From assembly GCA_018714165.1 (NCBI GenBank), contig DVNU01000002.1:1-39070 (forward strand): a stretch of 39,070 nucleotides of DNA. The letters run 5' to 3'. The notes beneath the pieces are model-generated. The model was not told the origin of the DNA and did no database searches. It saw nothing but the letters and a program-made list of their open reading frames with translations. Source of the stretch: Candidatus Coproplasma excrementipullorum. GTDB lineage: Bacteria; Bacillota; Clostridia; Christensenellales; Borkfalkiaceae. The position numbers were made by a program, and so were the translations under genes. Shown here in pieces: positions 27,748 through 34,978 of this stretch. The first letter of the stretch is position 1; each line of letters begins with the position of its first letter.

Positions 27748-29189
27748 GTTAAATTGTCCAGAATCTTTTTTATAATCGTATTGTCGTTATAGCTGTGTTT
27801 TATACCCATTATCTCCTGGTATGTCTCCCCGCCCTTGCCCGCGACGAGAAGTATGTCGCCCTTCTGCAAGAGGTTTATTGCATATTCGGTAGCCATCTCC
27901 CTGTCACTTATCGTAACATACGGCGTGCCTACCTTCTGTATGCCGGGCTCTATCTGACTTATTATGTCGTAAGCATCCTCAAACCTGGGGTTATCCGAAG
28001 TAACTATTAGAAAGTCGGCGTTGCGCGCGGCGGCCTCGCCCATTATAGGGCGCTTTGTCGCATCGCGGTTGCCGCCGCAACCGAACAGGCAGTAAAGTTT
28101 GCCGCCGCACAGCTGTCTGAGACCGCAGAGACACTTTTCCAGGCCATCGGGAGTATGGGCAAAGTAGACAAAGATGCTCCCGCCGTTGTGTTCAGCAACC
28201 TTTTCAAGCCTGCCCGCAACACCGCGTAGCCGACCTAATCCTCTGGCTATCGTCTCCAGATTAATGCCGAGCGCCCTCGCGCAGGTGGCAGCGGCCAGAG
28301 CGTTGTACACATTGTGCACGGCGGGCATATTTAAGTGAACGTCGTAAAGCTCATCATTGATGTTGATTATAAAATCCGATCCGTCTATGCTCTCGCTAAG
28401 ATTGACGGCAAAAGTATCAGCGGGGTTTTCCAGCCCGTAGCTGTGCACGTTGGCACATTGCGACATCAATTTTACGCCGAAGGCGTCGTCTGAATTTATA
28501 ACGGCTATGCCGCATCTCCCCTCGCCGAAGAGCCCGGCTTTTGCTTTGCCGTAGGACTGCATATCGCCGAAAAAGTCAAGGTGATCCTGTGTGAGGTTGG
28601 TAAACACGCCCGCCTCGAAGCGCAGACCGTCCACCTTGCCGAAATGGAGCGCGTGGGCCGACACCTCCATAAACACGTACTCTACCCCGCACTCCGCCAT
28701 GTCGGCAAAGGCAGAATACAGAAATATGGGGTCGGGCGTAGTCAGTTCGGGAGCAATAAATTTTTCGCCATAGGAGATGCCAAGGGTGCCGACGACCGCC
28801 GTCTTATATCCTGCGGCGTCAAAAATAGCCTTGAGCATATATGTAGTGGTCGTCTTGCCGTTGGTGCCCGTAACGCCCACTATTTTAAGTTTTTTATCGG
28901 GATAGCCGTAAAAGGCGCGTGCGAGCGGCGCCATGGCCGCGCGGCCGTCTTTGACAATTACCTGCGTAACCTGCAGGTCGAGAGGCCTCTGACACACAAT
29001 GGCGCAGGCACCCTTTTCGCAGGCCTCGGCGGCATAGACGTGGGAATCCACATTTTCGCCCGCATAACAGATAAACAAATCGCCGTCATGCACTTTTCGG
29101 CTGTCGGAGCATACGCCCCCGACTTCCACGCGCACTTCGCCCACAATTTTTTCATAGCCGATACAGTCAAGAAGCTGACAGAGTTTCAT
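27744..29189 (-). CDS. murE: UDP-N-acetylmuramoyl-tripeptide synthetase, predicted meso-DAP-adding
   Basis: 481 residues. The ATP loop VGVTGTNGKTTTTYMLK, the TTPDP substrate region, the carbamylated-lysine region YGKAKAGLF and the C-terminal TSDNPRFEDAYDII are seen. DNPR is the motif that binds meso-diaminopimelate, so a DAP-type wall is predicted in place of lysine. It adds the third residue of the stem peptide. The usual VDYAHTPD appears as VYFAHTPD, losing an otherwise very conserved Asp. GAGGG lies 8-9 bases before the ATG and overlaps the PBP stop region. Confidence 0.96.
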   Translation of the reverse strand: MKLCQLLDCIGYEKIVGEVRVEVGGVCSDSRKVHDGDLFICYAGENVDSHVYAAEACEKGACAIVCQRPLDLQVTQVIVKDGRAAMAPLARAFYGYPDKKLKIVGVTGTNGKTTTTYMLKAIFDAAGYKTAVVGTLGISYGEKFIAPELTTPDPIFLYSAFADMAECGVEYVFMEVSAHALHFGKVDGLRFEAGVFTNLTQDHLDFFGDMQSYGKAKAGLFGEGRCGIAVINSDDAFGVKLMSQCANVHSYGLENPADTFAVNLSESIDGSDFIININDELYDVHLNMPAVHNVYNALAAATCARALGINLETIARGLGRLRGVAGRLEKVAEHNGGSIFVYFAHTPDGLEKCLCGLRQLCGGKLYCLFGCGGNRDATKRPIMGEAAARNADFLIVTSDNPRFEDAYDIISQIEPGIQKVGTPYVTISDREMATEYAINLLQKGDILLVAGKGGETYQEIMGIKHSYNDNTIIKKILDNLT

Positions 29190-29200
29190 ATATTATTCCC

Positions 29201-30895
29201 TCATTCAAAAGGTTTTAAGTTTTTAATTGCAATTATATCTTCGAATATACTCTTCGCCACGGGCGCGGCAACCGTACTGCCGTAATACGAACCCTGAGGT
29301 TCATCTACAATGATGAGCGCGAGATATTGCGGATCGTCAGACGGAAAGAAGCCCACAAAAGACGACACATACTTGCCGGCGGCTACCGCGCCGTTTTCGT
29401 ACTTCTGCGCAGTACCAGTCTTGCCTGCAACTTTGTAGCCCTCTATATAGGCGTGTTTGCCGCTGCCCTCCGTTACTACGTCTTCAAGCATTGCGCACAG
29501 CATTGACGAGGCCTCGGCGCTTATCGTCTTATTCTTCAGAACGGGCTCATTGCTCTCAACTACAGTACCGTCTGAGGAAACAATACTCTTCAGCAGACGG
29601 GGAACGTAGTAGTTGCCGCCATTAACCGCAGAGGCAACAGCGCAGGCAAGTTGCAGACCCGTAACGGCTACAGTCTGGCCGAAGCCTATGCGGGCGAGGT
29701 CGCAGTCGCGCACGAGCGACTGCGGCACGAGCATGCCCGACGCTTCGCCCGCAAAATCTATGCCCGTCACATTGCCCAATCCGAATGCCGACAGATATTC
29801 GTAGAAAGTGTCGGTGCCCAGCGCTAAGGCTATATCCGTAAAACAGGGGTTGCAGCTGTTGTTGAGAGCCTCGGCCAGCGTCTGGTTGGAGTGTTTGCCG
29901 TTGGCGTGGTCAGACCAGCACTTTACGGTAGTGCCGTCTACCGTGCGCGTGCGGCTGCCGTTGAACACATACGTCGGCGAAAACGCCGACTGATTGCCGT
30001 TGAGATATTCCTGAATATCGGCTGCGGCCGTCAGCACCTTGAACGTTGAACCCGGCTCGTAGATGTCGCAGACTATCGTATTCCTAGACAGCGCGTCAAG
30101 AGTCTGACTGTCGTCGCGGGGAACGTCGTTGAGATCGTATGACGGATAGTTTACCATGGCGAGAATGTCGAAGTTGCCTGGATCGAGGACGATGCACGAG
30201 GCGCTCTTTGCACCCGTAGAATTGTACACCTCGCGTATTGCCTGCTCGGCCGCCAGCTGAATTTCCAAGTCTATGGTCAACCTTATGTCGTCACCGTCGA
30301 CGGCGCTCTTATACACTATCTGCGTGTTCTCTGTCTGGTTGCCAACAATGTCCGTGGTATACATAATTTCGCCGTTCTGTCCGCCCAGAACGGAGTCGTA
30401 AATCTTTTCCAGCCCCGAAAGACCGAGGCCGTCGCTCGAAGTAAAACCCAGCACCTGGCACAGTACGTCGCCGTATGAGTACACGCGTGTATTATCTTTT
30501 GAATAGTAAATTCCCGGTATATCGCAGGCTATGAGCTCGCCGACCGTCTGCCAGTCGGCCTGCCTTGCTATGGTGACTTCGGACGAGTTTTTGCCCGTAA
30601 GTTTTTCGTAAACTTCTCCCTCGTCGAGGCCGAAAATGACCGAAAGGGTCTGAGAAGCATAAGTTTTGTCGGGTATGGCGTTGGGACGCGCAAAGACGCT
30701 GTAAGTTGTCAGGTTGCCTGCAAGCAACTGTCCGTTTGCGTCCAAAATGTGCCCGCGCGAAGCCACGACGGGTATCTCCCTGTTCCACTGGTCGGTGGCA
30801 CGGAGGACAAGTTCGGCGCCCCAGATGACCTGAACATAGAAAAAGCGCACTATTATTATGCAAAAAATAAAGGTTATTGCCAGTATGACTGACAA
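29201..30895 (-). CDS. Class B penicillin-binding protein (FtsI/SpoVD type transpeptidase)
   Basis: 564 residues as tracked from TTG at 30895. One membrane helix near the N terminus is followed by the PBP dimerisation domain (ASRGHILDANGQLLA) and a transpeptidase with the catalytic EPGSTFKVLT, the NNSCNP (SxN) and AGKTGTAQKY motifs. It cross-links septal peptidoglycan with FtsW. No C-terminal PASTA domain is present. The TTG start leaves no cytoplasmic tail; the frame stays open 18 codons further up to an AUA (30947-30949) placed 9 bases after a perfect AAGGAG, giving a basic tail (KKLNKNAFSITVLQKRL) typical of this family. The true start is therefore probably 30949 or close by. Confidence 0.93.
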   Translation of the reverse strand: MSVILAITFIFCIIIVRFFYVQVIWGAELVLRATDQWNREIPVVASRGHILDANGQLLAGNLTTYSVFARPNAIPDKTYASQTLSVIFGLDEGEVYEKLTGKNSSEVTIARQADWQTVGELIACDIPGIYYSKDNTRVYSYGDVLCQVLGFTSSDGLGLSGLEKIYDSVLGGQNGEIMYTTDIVGNQTENTQIVYKSAVDGDDIRLTIDLEIQLAAEQAIREVYNSTGAKSASCIVLDPGNFDILAMVNYPSYDLNDVPRDDSQTLDALSRNTIVCDIYEPGSTFKVLTAAADIQEYLNGNQSAFSPTYVFNGSRTRTVDGTTVKCWSDHANGKHSNQTLAEALNNSCNPCFTDIALALGTDTFYEYLSAFGLGNVTGIDFAGEASGMLVPQSLVRDCDLARIGFGQTVAVTGLQLACAVASAVNGGNYYVPRLLKSIVSSDGTVVESNEPVLKNKTISAEASSMLCAMLEDVVTEGSGKHAYIEGYKVAGKTGTAQKYENGAVAAGKYVSSFVGFFPSDDPQYLALIIVDEPQGSYYGSTVAAPVAKSIFEDIIAIKNLKPFE

Positions 30896-30962
30896 TAACC
30901 TCTTTTGTAAAACTGTTATGGAAAATGCGTTTTTATTGAGTTTTTTTATTTTTATAATCTCC

Positions 30963-31724
30963 TTAAAGAAGAATCAGACCATGCGACAGCGCATACTGGG
31001 CGATGTTCTCCATACTCGTGGCCGCCTGAATCTGTGAGTTTACCGCAGACAGCATTTCGCTTGCGGCGGCAACGCCGCTTTCGATGGCGCTGAGTTCGCC
31101 GTTGAGCCCGGCTATCACTGCCGAATTTACTATTACGAGCACAAACAATGCAACGACAACGCTTATAAACGTTGCAATTATAATCTTGTCGCGCTTGCCG
31201 AGAATGTGGCCCTCGCGCTCTTCAGCCGCCTTGGCCGCATGCCTCTCTTCACTGAGAGTGCGATACTGTATCGTCGTGCTGGTGGGGCGGAGATCATCGC
31301 TCTCATCCTCTTCGGCAACGGCGGCAACAGCAGTCTCTTCAACAAACGCGCGGCGCTGGTTTACGGGACTGTCGGCGCGGAAGATATCTGCATCTGCGCG
31401 GGCGTTGGTAACCAGGTAGGGCTGTGCAGGCTGGGCGACAGTCCTTGCAACGGTCTGTTCGGCCTGTACTTGCTGGCGCGGCTGGAGAATGCTCTGGCGT
31501 GCGGTTCTTTCAGGCTGAATAACTGTCGCACGGCGGTCGACGACGGGCTGTTCCCTCACTTCGGGTTCAACCGTCCTTCCCCTTACCTCGTTTATGTTCA
31601 ATTCGGGATTGATTAACCTTTTGTAATTTTCCTTTATCTGCGAATTGTGCAGTTCGTCCGCAGACAATTCGGCGGACTGGTTCTGTAAGGTTTGTCTTTC
31701 GAGTACGGGGGTTGCGACTGCCAT
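30963..31724 (-). CDS. ftsL: FtsL-like divisome protein with long cytoplasmic tail
   Basis: 253 residues, about twice the usual FtsL. The first roughly 178 residues are hydrophilic and rich in Gln, Arg, Glu and Ala. One membrane helix follows (IIIATFISVVVALFVLVIVN), then a short predicted coiled coil (LNGELSAIESGVAAASEMLSAV) outside. FtsL forms a complex with DivIB and the septal PBP and helps recruit FtsW-PBP. Similarity is too weak for a sequence-only call; position between rsmH and the PBP gene, topology and coiled coil support it. AAGGAG lies 8 bases before the ATG, and its own stop is fused to the next RBS (TAAGGAG). Confidence 0.78.
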   Translation of the reverse strand: MAVATPVLERQTLQNQSAELSADELHNSQIKENYKRLINPELNINEVRGRTVEPEVREQPVVDRRATVIQPERTARQSILQPRQQVQAEQTVARTVAQPAQPYLVTNARADADIFRADSPVNQRRAFVEETAVAAVAEEDESDDLRPTSTTIQYRTLSEERHAAKAAEEREGHILGKRDKIIIATFISVVVALFVLVIVNSAVIAGLNGELSAIESGVAAASEMLSAVNSQIQAATSMENIAQYALSHGLILL

Positions 31725-31753
31725 TTTCTTTCACTCCTTATCGCATATTTTTT

Positions 31754-32692
31754 CTAAATTTTTTGCGCTATGCGCAACTTTGCGCTCTTTGAGCGCGAAT
31801 TTATCGCCATTTCCTTTAATGTGGAGGTTACGGGTTTTTTTGTTAAAATTTCTATTTCCTTTTTCTTGCCGCATACGCAGACGGGAAGCGTCTTGGGACA
31901 GACGCAGTCGGCTTCAAGCTGATTGAACGCCTGTTTTACAATTCTGTCCTCCAGGGAATGGAAGGTCAGAATGGCTATCCTGCCGCCGCTTTTAAGTCTC
32001 CGGGTAAGACCTGTCACGCACTCATACAGTCCGTCAAGTTCGCCATTTACGGCAATCCTTACGGCCTGAAAGCTCTTGCGCGCCGCAGGGCCGTTCTGCT
32101 GATATTTTTTTGGTATGCTGCTCTCTATTATTTCCACGAATTCGCCGCACGTTTTGATCGGGTTTTTGCTTCGTCTTTCGACGACGTTTGCGGCAATCTG
32201 CGAAGAGAACCTCTCCTCCCCGTAGACTTTTAAAATCCGGGCTATTTCCTGTTGGGGGTATGTATTGAGGATTATTTCGGCGGTCAGCGGGTTCGACCTG
32301 TCCATCCTCATGTCGAGCGGAGCGTCCTTTTTCATATAGGCGAATCCCCTGTCCTCGGTATCCAGCTGATGGCTAGACACTCCGAAATCGAGAAGAACTC
32401 CGTCCAGCAGGTCTACACCTGCCTGTTCAAACACCTGCCCGTAATTTTTGTAGTTCGATTTGTAAATTTCAAAGCGGCCCTTGAAGGGACTGAGCTTTTG
32501 CGTAGCCGCCGCTATCGCTTCGTCGTCAAGATCCGTGGCTATCAGCCTGCCGCTTGGGGACGATCTTTTGAGTATCTCGTAGGAATGATTTCCTCCGCCG
32601 ATCGTGCCGTCGAAGTAAATTCCTCCGTCATGGACATCCAGCCCCTCCATGCACTCTTCGAGCATTACGGGGATATGCGAAAAGATTGCCAT
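31754..32692 (-). CDS. rsmH: 16S rRNA (cytosine1402-N4)-methyltransferase RsmH
   Basis: 312 residues, the normal size. It opens with HIPVMLEECMEGL, has the SAM-binding FDGTIGGGNHSYEIL, the LLDFGVSSHQLD motif and the RMDRSNPLTA segment. A Cys-rich CVCPKTLPVCVCG near the C terminus is the usual family knuckle. It methylates C1402 in the ribosomal P site and is also known as MraW. The start overlaps the mraZ stop (TAATG), so the two are translationally coupled. Confidence 0.98.
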   Translation of the reverse strand: MAIFSHIPVMLEECMEGLDVHDGGIYFDGTIGGGNHSYEILKRSSPSGRLIATDLDDEAIAAATQKLSPFKGRFEIYKSNYKNYGQVFEQAGVDLLDGVLLDFGVSSHQLDTEDRGFAYMKKDAPLDMRMDRSNPLTAEIILNTYPQQEIARILKVYGEERFSSQIAANVVERRSKNPIKTCGEFVEIIESSIPKKYQQNGPAARKSFQAVRIAVNGELDGLYECVTGLTRRLKSGGRIAILTFHSLEDRIVKQAFNQLEADCVCPKTLPVCVCGKKKEIEILTKKPVTSTLKEMAINSRSKSAKLRIAQKI

Positions 32693-33129
32693 TATATTCC
32701 CAGCTGCGAGAACAGCTTGTCGTAGTCGGTTTCCATATCGGCGGTATACTCTTCGTAGATGCGTCTGTTCCAGATCTCTATTCGGTTGACGGCGCCGCAG
32801 ATGACTAGGTCTTTGTCGTCCTTGCCGAGCTGGGCGTGCCGCCTGAATTCGGGGCTCAGAACTATTCTGCCCTGATTATCCTCCTCCACCTGCACGCACG
32901 TTCTGGCGAACATCCTCACGCGCTTCTGAGCTTCGAGGTCGGATATCTTTGTGGCGCCAAGTTCTTCGAGATACTGCTGCATTCTCTCCTTGGTGAAAAC
33001 GAAAATGCAGTGATTTGTGCCGTAGGCAAAGTAATATTCTTCGCCAAGATCTTTTTTGAGCCTGGCGGGGATACGTATTCTGTTTTTAGCATCCAGCTGG
33101 TGGAAATACTCTCCCGTGAACATTGCCAT
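32692..33129 (-). CDS. mraZ: Transcriptional regulator MraZ
   Basis: 145 residues from ATG at 33129. Two SpoVT/AbrB-like repeats carry the MraZ DxKxR motif twice: FHQLDAKNRIRIPARL and VEEDNQGRIVLSPEF. MraZ forms rings and binds direct repeats at the dcw promoter, acting as autorepressor. The ORF track begins 14 codons earlier, but MAMFTGEYFHQLDAK is the standard opening and AAGG lies 8 bases before this ATG. A strong promoter with two GTGG repeats lies upstream. It heads the mraZ-to-ftsW unit. Confidence 0.97.
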   Translation of the reverse strand: MAMFTGEYFHQLDAKNRIRIPARLKKDLGEEYYFAYGTNHCIFVFTKERMQQYLEELGATKISDLEAQKRVRMFARTCVQVEEDNQGRIVLSPEFRRHAQLGKDDKDLVICGAVNRIEIWNRRIYEEYTADMETDYDKLFSQLGI

Positions 33130-33161
33130 ACAAAGTACCTTGTAAAAACTTAAGTGATTTA

Positions 33162-33190
33162 ATAATAGCATATAGTTTGCCCACTGTCAA
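33162..33190 (-). promoter_or_regulatory. Promoter of the dcw cluster (Pmra)
   Basis: Minus-strand TTGACA (33185-33190), 17 bases, TATTAT (33162-33167) with a TGC before the -10 (extended -10). It lies about 35 bases before mraZ. Confidence 0.88.
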
Positions 33191-33194
33191 CCAC
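33180..33194 (-). promoter_or_regulatory. Candidate MraZ-binding direct repeats
   Basis: GTGGT and GTGGG occur exactly 10 bases apart on the minus strand, one on each side of the -35 TTGACA. MraZ boxes are GTGG-type repeats with a 10-base period, so binding would block the promoter. Confidence 0.65.
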
Positions 33195-33286
33195 CAAAGG
33201 CAAATTTTTTAAAAAAATTGCAAGAAATTTTTAAAATAGCAAATTTAAACATCAAAACTTTTGTTTGATTTACCGCAGATTAATTC

Positions 33287-33639
33287 TTAAATTTGGCGAT
33301 TTTTTTGAAAATCCCCTCTAAAAAAGCTAATTTTTTGTTTATATAAACTATTATTTTGTAAATTCCCTAAAAGTAGTCGCAGGTGGTCAGCTATCCCTAA
33401 AATTCCATCAAAAATGGCGCATCCGTAGTGCTTTGCAATGACCTCTTCGGCAAAGACATAGTGCGTGCAACCCAGCACCACGCTGGAGGGGTGGCGGGCA
33501 GGCAAAAGACATGAAAGGTCAAAGTCAGGGTAATCGCATATATTCCCGTCTATATACGCGGCCAGATGTGGGCAGGCACGAACAGGTTGAGCCCTCCTAT
33601 TCCGCTGTCGAACACGCATACGGGGCACCCTTCGGCATC
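33287..33639 (-). pseudogene. murI: Glutamate racemase remnant with internal deletion
   Basis: Two pieces of MurI lie in different frames on the minus strand. The 5' piece reads CPVCVFDSGIGGLNL, the MurI N-terminal DSGxGG active-site motif. After about 6 residues the similarity continues in another frame with ACPHLAAYIDG and VVLGCTHYVF, the second-cysteine signature, running to a plausible C terminus at 33287. About 150 residues between, including the first catalytic Cys (ACNT), are missing. The ORF track shows only the C-terminal 113-residue frame, started from a GTG. An in-frame stop lies just before the 5' piece and no good start or RBS is seen. It looks like a dead gene, or a contig join error. 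Confidence 0.75.
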
Positions 33640-33715
33640 TTAACTGTACATATAATTATTAATATTAGGAGCGCAAAAAATATATTAAAAAAATTGTAAA
33701 AGCGCGCAAAAACAG

Positions 33716-33744
33716 TTTACAAGAGTGTAAATTTGTGATAGAAT
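33716..33744 (+). promoter_or_regulatory. Promoter of rpsT
   Basis: TTTACA (33716-33721), 17 bases, TAGAAT (33739-33744) with an extended TGA. The -35 is the left arm of an inverted repeat TTTACA-N4-TGTAAA (33716-33731). Confidence 0.7.
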
Positions 33745-33793
33745 TACTCAAGATTATTAGTTGAATATAATTTTCCAAAAGGAGAGACTGAAA

Positions 33794-34057
33794 GTGCCTA
33801 ATATTAAATCTGCAAAGAAGCGTACTTTGGTAATCGAGAAGAAAACCGCCCAGAACAAGATGATCAAGTCTGAAGTAAAGACCGCCATCAAGAAACTGCT
33901 TGCGGCTATCGAATCGGGCGATAAGGCTTCTGCAACCGAAATGTTCCCCGGTGTATGCTCGCTGTTAGACAGCGCGGTAAGCAAGGGTGTGTATAAGAAA
34001 AACACGGTTGCAAACAAAAAATCCGGCCTTGCAAAAAAACTCAACGCAATGGACTGA
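33794..34057 (+). CDS. rpsT: 30S ribosomal protein S20
   Basis: 87 residues from GTG at 33794, the normal S20 length. The opening PNIKSAKKR and the two long basic helices (KKTAQNKMIKSEVKTAIKKL, KKNTVANKKSGLAKKLN) are standard. S20 binds 16S rRNA near the 5' domain during 30S assembly. The ORF track starts 11 codons earlier at an ATG; the GTG is preferred because AAGGAG (33779-33784) is 9 bases upstream and the upstream ATG has no RBS. The gene is monocistronic, with a promoter 50 bases upstream and hairpins downstream. Confidence 0.96.
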   Translation: MPNIKSAKKRTLVIEKKTAQNKMIKSEVKTAIKKLLAAIESGDKASATEMFPGVCSLLDSAVSKGVYKKNTVANKKSGLAKKLNAMD

Positions 34058-34075
34058 AACCAAAAACTGCTTTAA

Positions 34076-34099
34076 AAGGCGGACGTGATCGTCCGCCTT
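34076..34099 (+). terminator. First hairpin after rpsT
   Basis: AAGGCGGACG / CGTCCGCCTT, 10 base pairs with a TGAT loop, followed by ATTTACG. The T-run is weak on the plus strand, so termination may be partial here. Confidence 0.6.
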
Positions 34100-34116
34100 A
34101 TTTACGTGCAAAAATA

Positions 34117-34146
34117 AAATATTGCCTTTGACATCCGGCAATATTT
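34117..34146 (-). terminator. Second hairpin after rpsT, minus-oriented tail
   Basis: AAATATTGCC / GGCAATATTT pair around a 10-base loop. A T-rich tail (TATTTTATTTTTG) follows on the minus strand only, so it would stop antisense transcription. Confidence 0.45.
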
Positions 34147-34149
34147 AAA

Positions 34150-34187
34150 CCGGGCGCCATCCGCAATGCGGATGGCGCCCGGTTTTT
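34150..34187 (+). terminator. Strong terminator before the pot regulator
   Basis: A 16-base-pair stem, CCGGGCGCCATCCGCA and its complement, ends in GGTTTTTATCC. It is the main rpsT terminator and insulates the pot operon. From here to 34306 I see only AT-rich DNA with a short GTAAATA/TATTTAC inverted repeat near 34210. Confidence 0.9.
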
Positions 34188-34306
34188 ATCCTTATTCCTC
34201 CTCTTCGCTGCAATGTGGTAAATATCTGGTAATTATTTACATTTTGTGAAACATATGTGATAAATACTTACATATCCGACATAATTTAATTATTTTTTCA
34301 AAGTGT

Positions 34307-34335
34307 TTGACACTTCGGCACACGACCGCTATAAT
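34307..34335 (+). promoter_or_regulatory. Consensus promoter of the pot operon
   Basis: TTGACA (34307-34312), 17 bases, TATAAT (34330-34335), a perfect match. It gives a leader of about 90 bases that contains the operator candidates. Confidence 0.92.
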
Positions 34336-34355
34336 CATAATCGGTTTGTTTTTAC

Positions 34356-34370
34356 TAAACTTTTTGTTTA
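34356..34370. promoter_or_regulatory. Operator candidate 1 for the XRE-cupin regulator
   Basis: TAAACTTTTTGTTTA is a perfect TAAAC-N5-GTTTA inverted repeat 20 bases downstream of the -10. Confidence 0.6.
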
Positions 34371-34394
34371 ATAATTCTAACCGTTTAGAAAAAG

Positions 34395-34409
34395 TAAACA
34401 CGGTGTTTA
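34395..34409. promoter_or_regulatory. Operator candidate 2 for the XRE-cupin regulator
   Basis: TAAACACGGTGTTTA repeats the TAAAC-N5-GTTTA pattern 39 bases from the first; the palindrome extends to 34393-34411. It sits just before the AAGGGG ribosome binding site. Confidence 0.65.
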
Positions 34410-34430
34410 CTGTAAGGGGTATATAATATT

Positions 34431-34964
34431 ATGGATATAGGAGCCAAAATTAAGGCCCTGCGTCTACAGCTCAATCTTTCCCAGGCCGAGCTTGCCGACA
34501 GGTGTGAGCTGACAAAAGGCTACATTTCACAACTTGAAAACGACGTCACCTCCCCCTCCATAGCCACCTTAAAGGACATTCTCGCCGCTCTCGGCACAGA
34601 CCTTGCGGAGTTTTTCAAAAAGGAAGACGATGAGCGCGTAGTCTTTTCGGCAGACGACTTCATTGAAAAGCGCGAGGACGGTATGCTTTTGAAGTGGATA
34701 ATCCCCAATGCGCAGAAGAATGAAATGGAGCCCGTGCTTGTCGAACTGATGGCGGGTGCCTCCACCTCGCTCGATTTCCCGCACGACGGCGAAGAATTCG
34801 GCTACGTGCTGGAGGGACGCGTGCGCGTGGAGCTGGGCAAACATAACTATGTATGTAAAAAGGGCGAAACCTTTTACTATACCGCGGACAAATCCCACAG
34901 GATTACCAACTGCGGAAAGAGCAACGCTAAATTTTTGTGGATTTCCACACCGCCAAACTTTTAA
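34431..34964 (+). CDS. XRE-family regulator with C-terminal cupin sensor domain
   Basis: 177 residues. An XRE helix-turn-helix fills residues 6-60 (LRLQLNLSQAELADRCELTK, then GYISQLENDVTSPSIATL), and a small cupin barrel fills about 100-177 (PHDGEEFGYVLEGRVRVELG, GETFYYTADKSHRI). This PuuR-like architecture is commonly found in front of polyamine transport genes, where the cupin is thought to bind the ligand. The gene leads the potABCD operon, its stop overlapping the potA RBS (TAAGGAG). Two palindromic operator candidates in its leader suggest autoregulation. The ligand is inferred from neighbours, not from the cupin sequence. Confidence 0.92.
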   Translation: MDIGAKIKALRLQLNLSQAELADRCELTKGYISQLENDVTSPSIATLKDILAALGTDLAEFFKKEDDERVVFSADDFIEKREDGMLLKWIIPNAQKNEMEPVLVELMAGASTSLDFPHDGEEFGYVLEGRVRVELGKHNYVCKKGETFYYTADKSHRITNCGKSNAKFLWISTPPNF

Positions 34965-34978
34965 GGAGAGAAAAAGCT

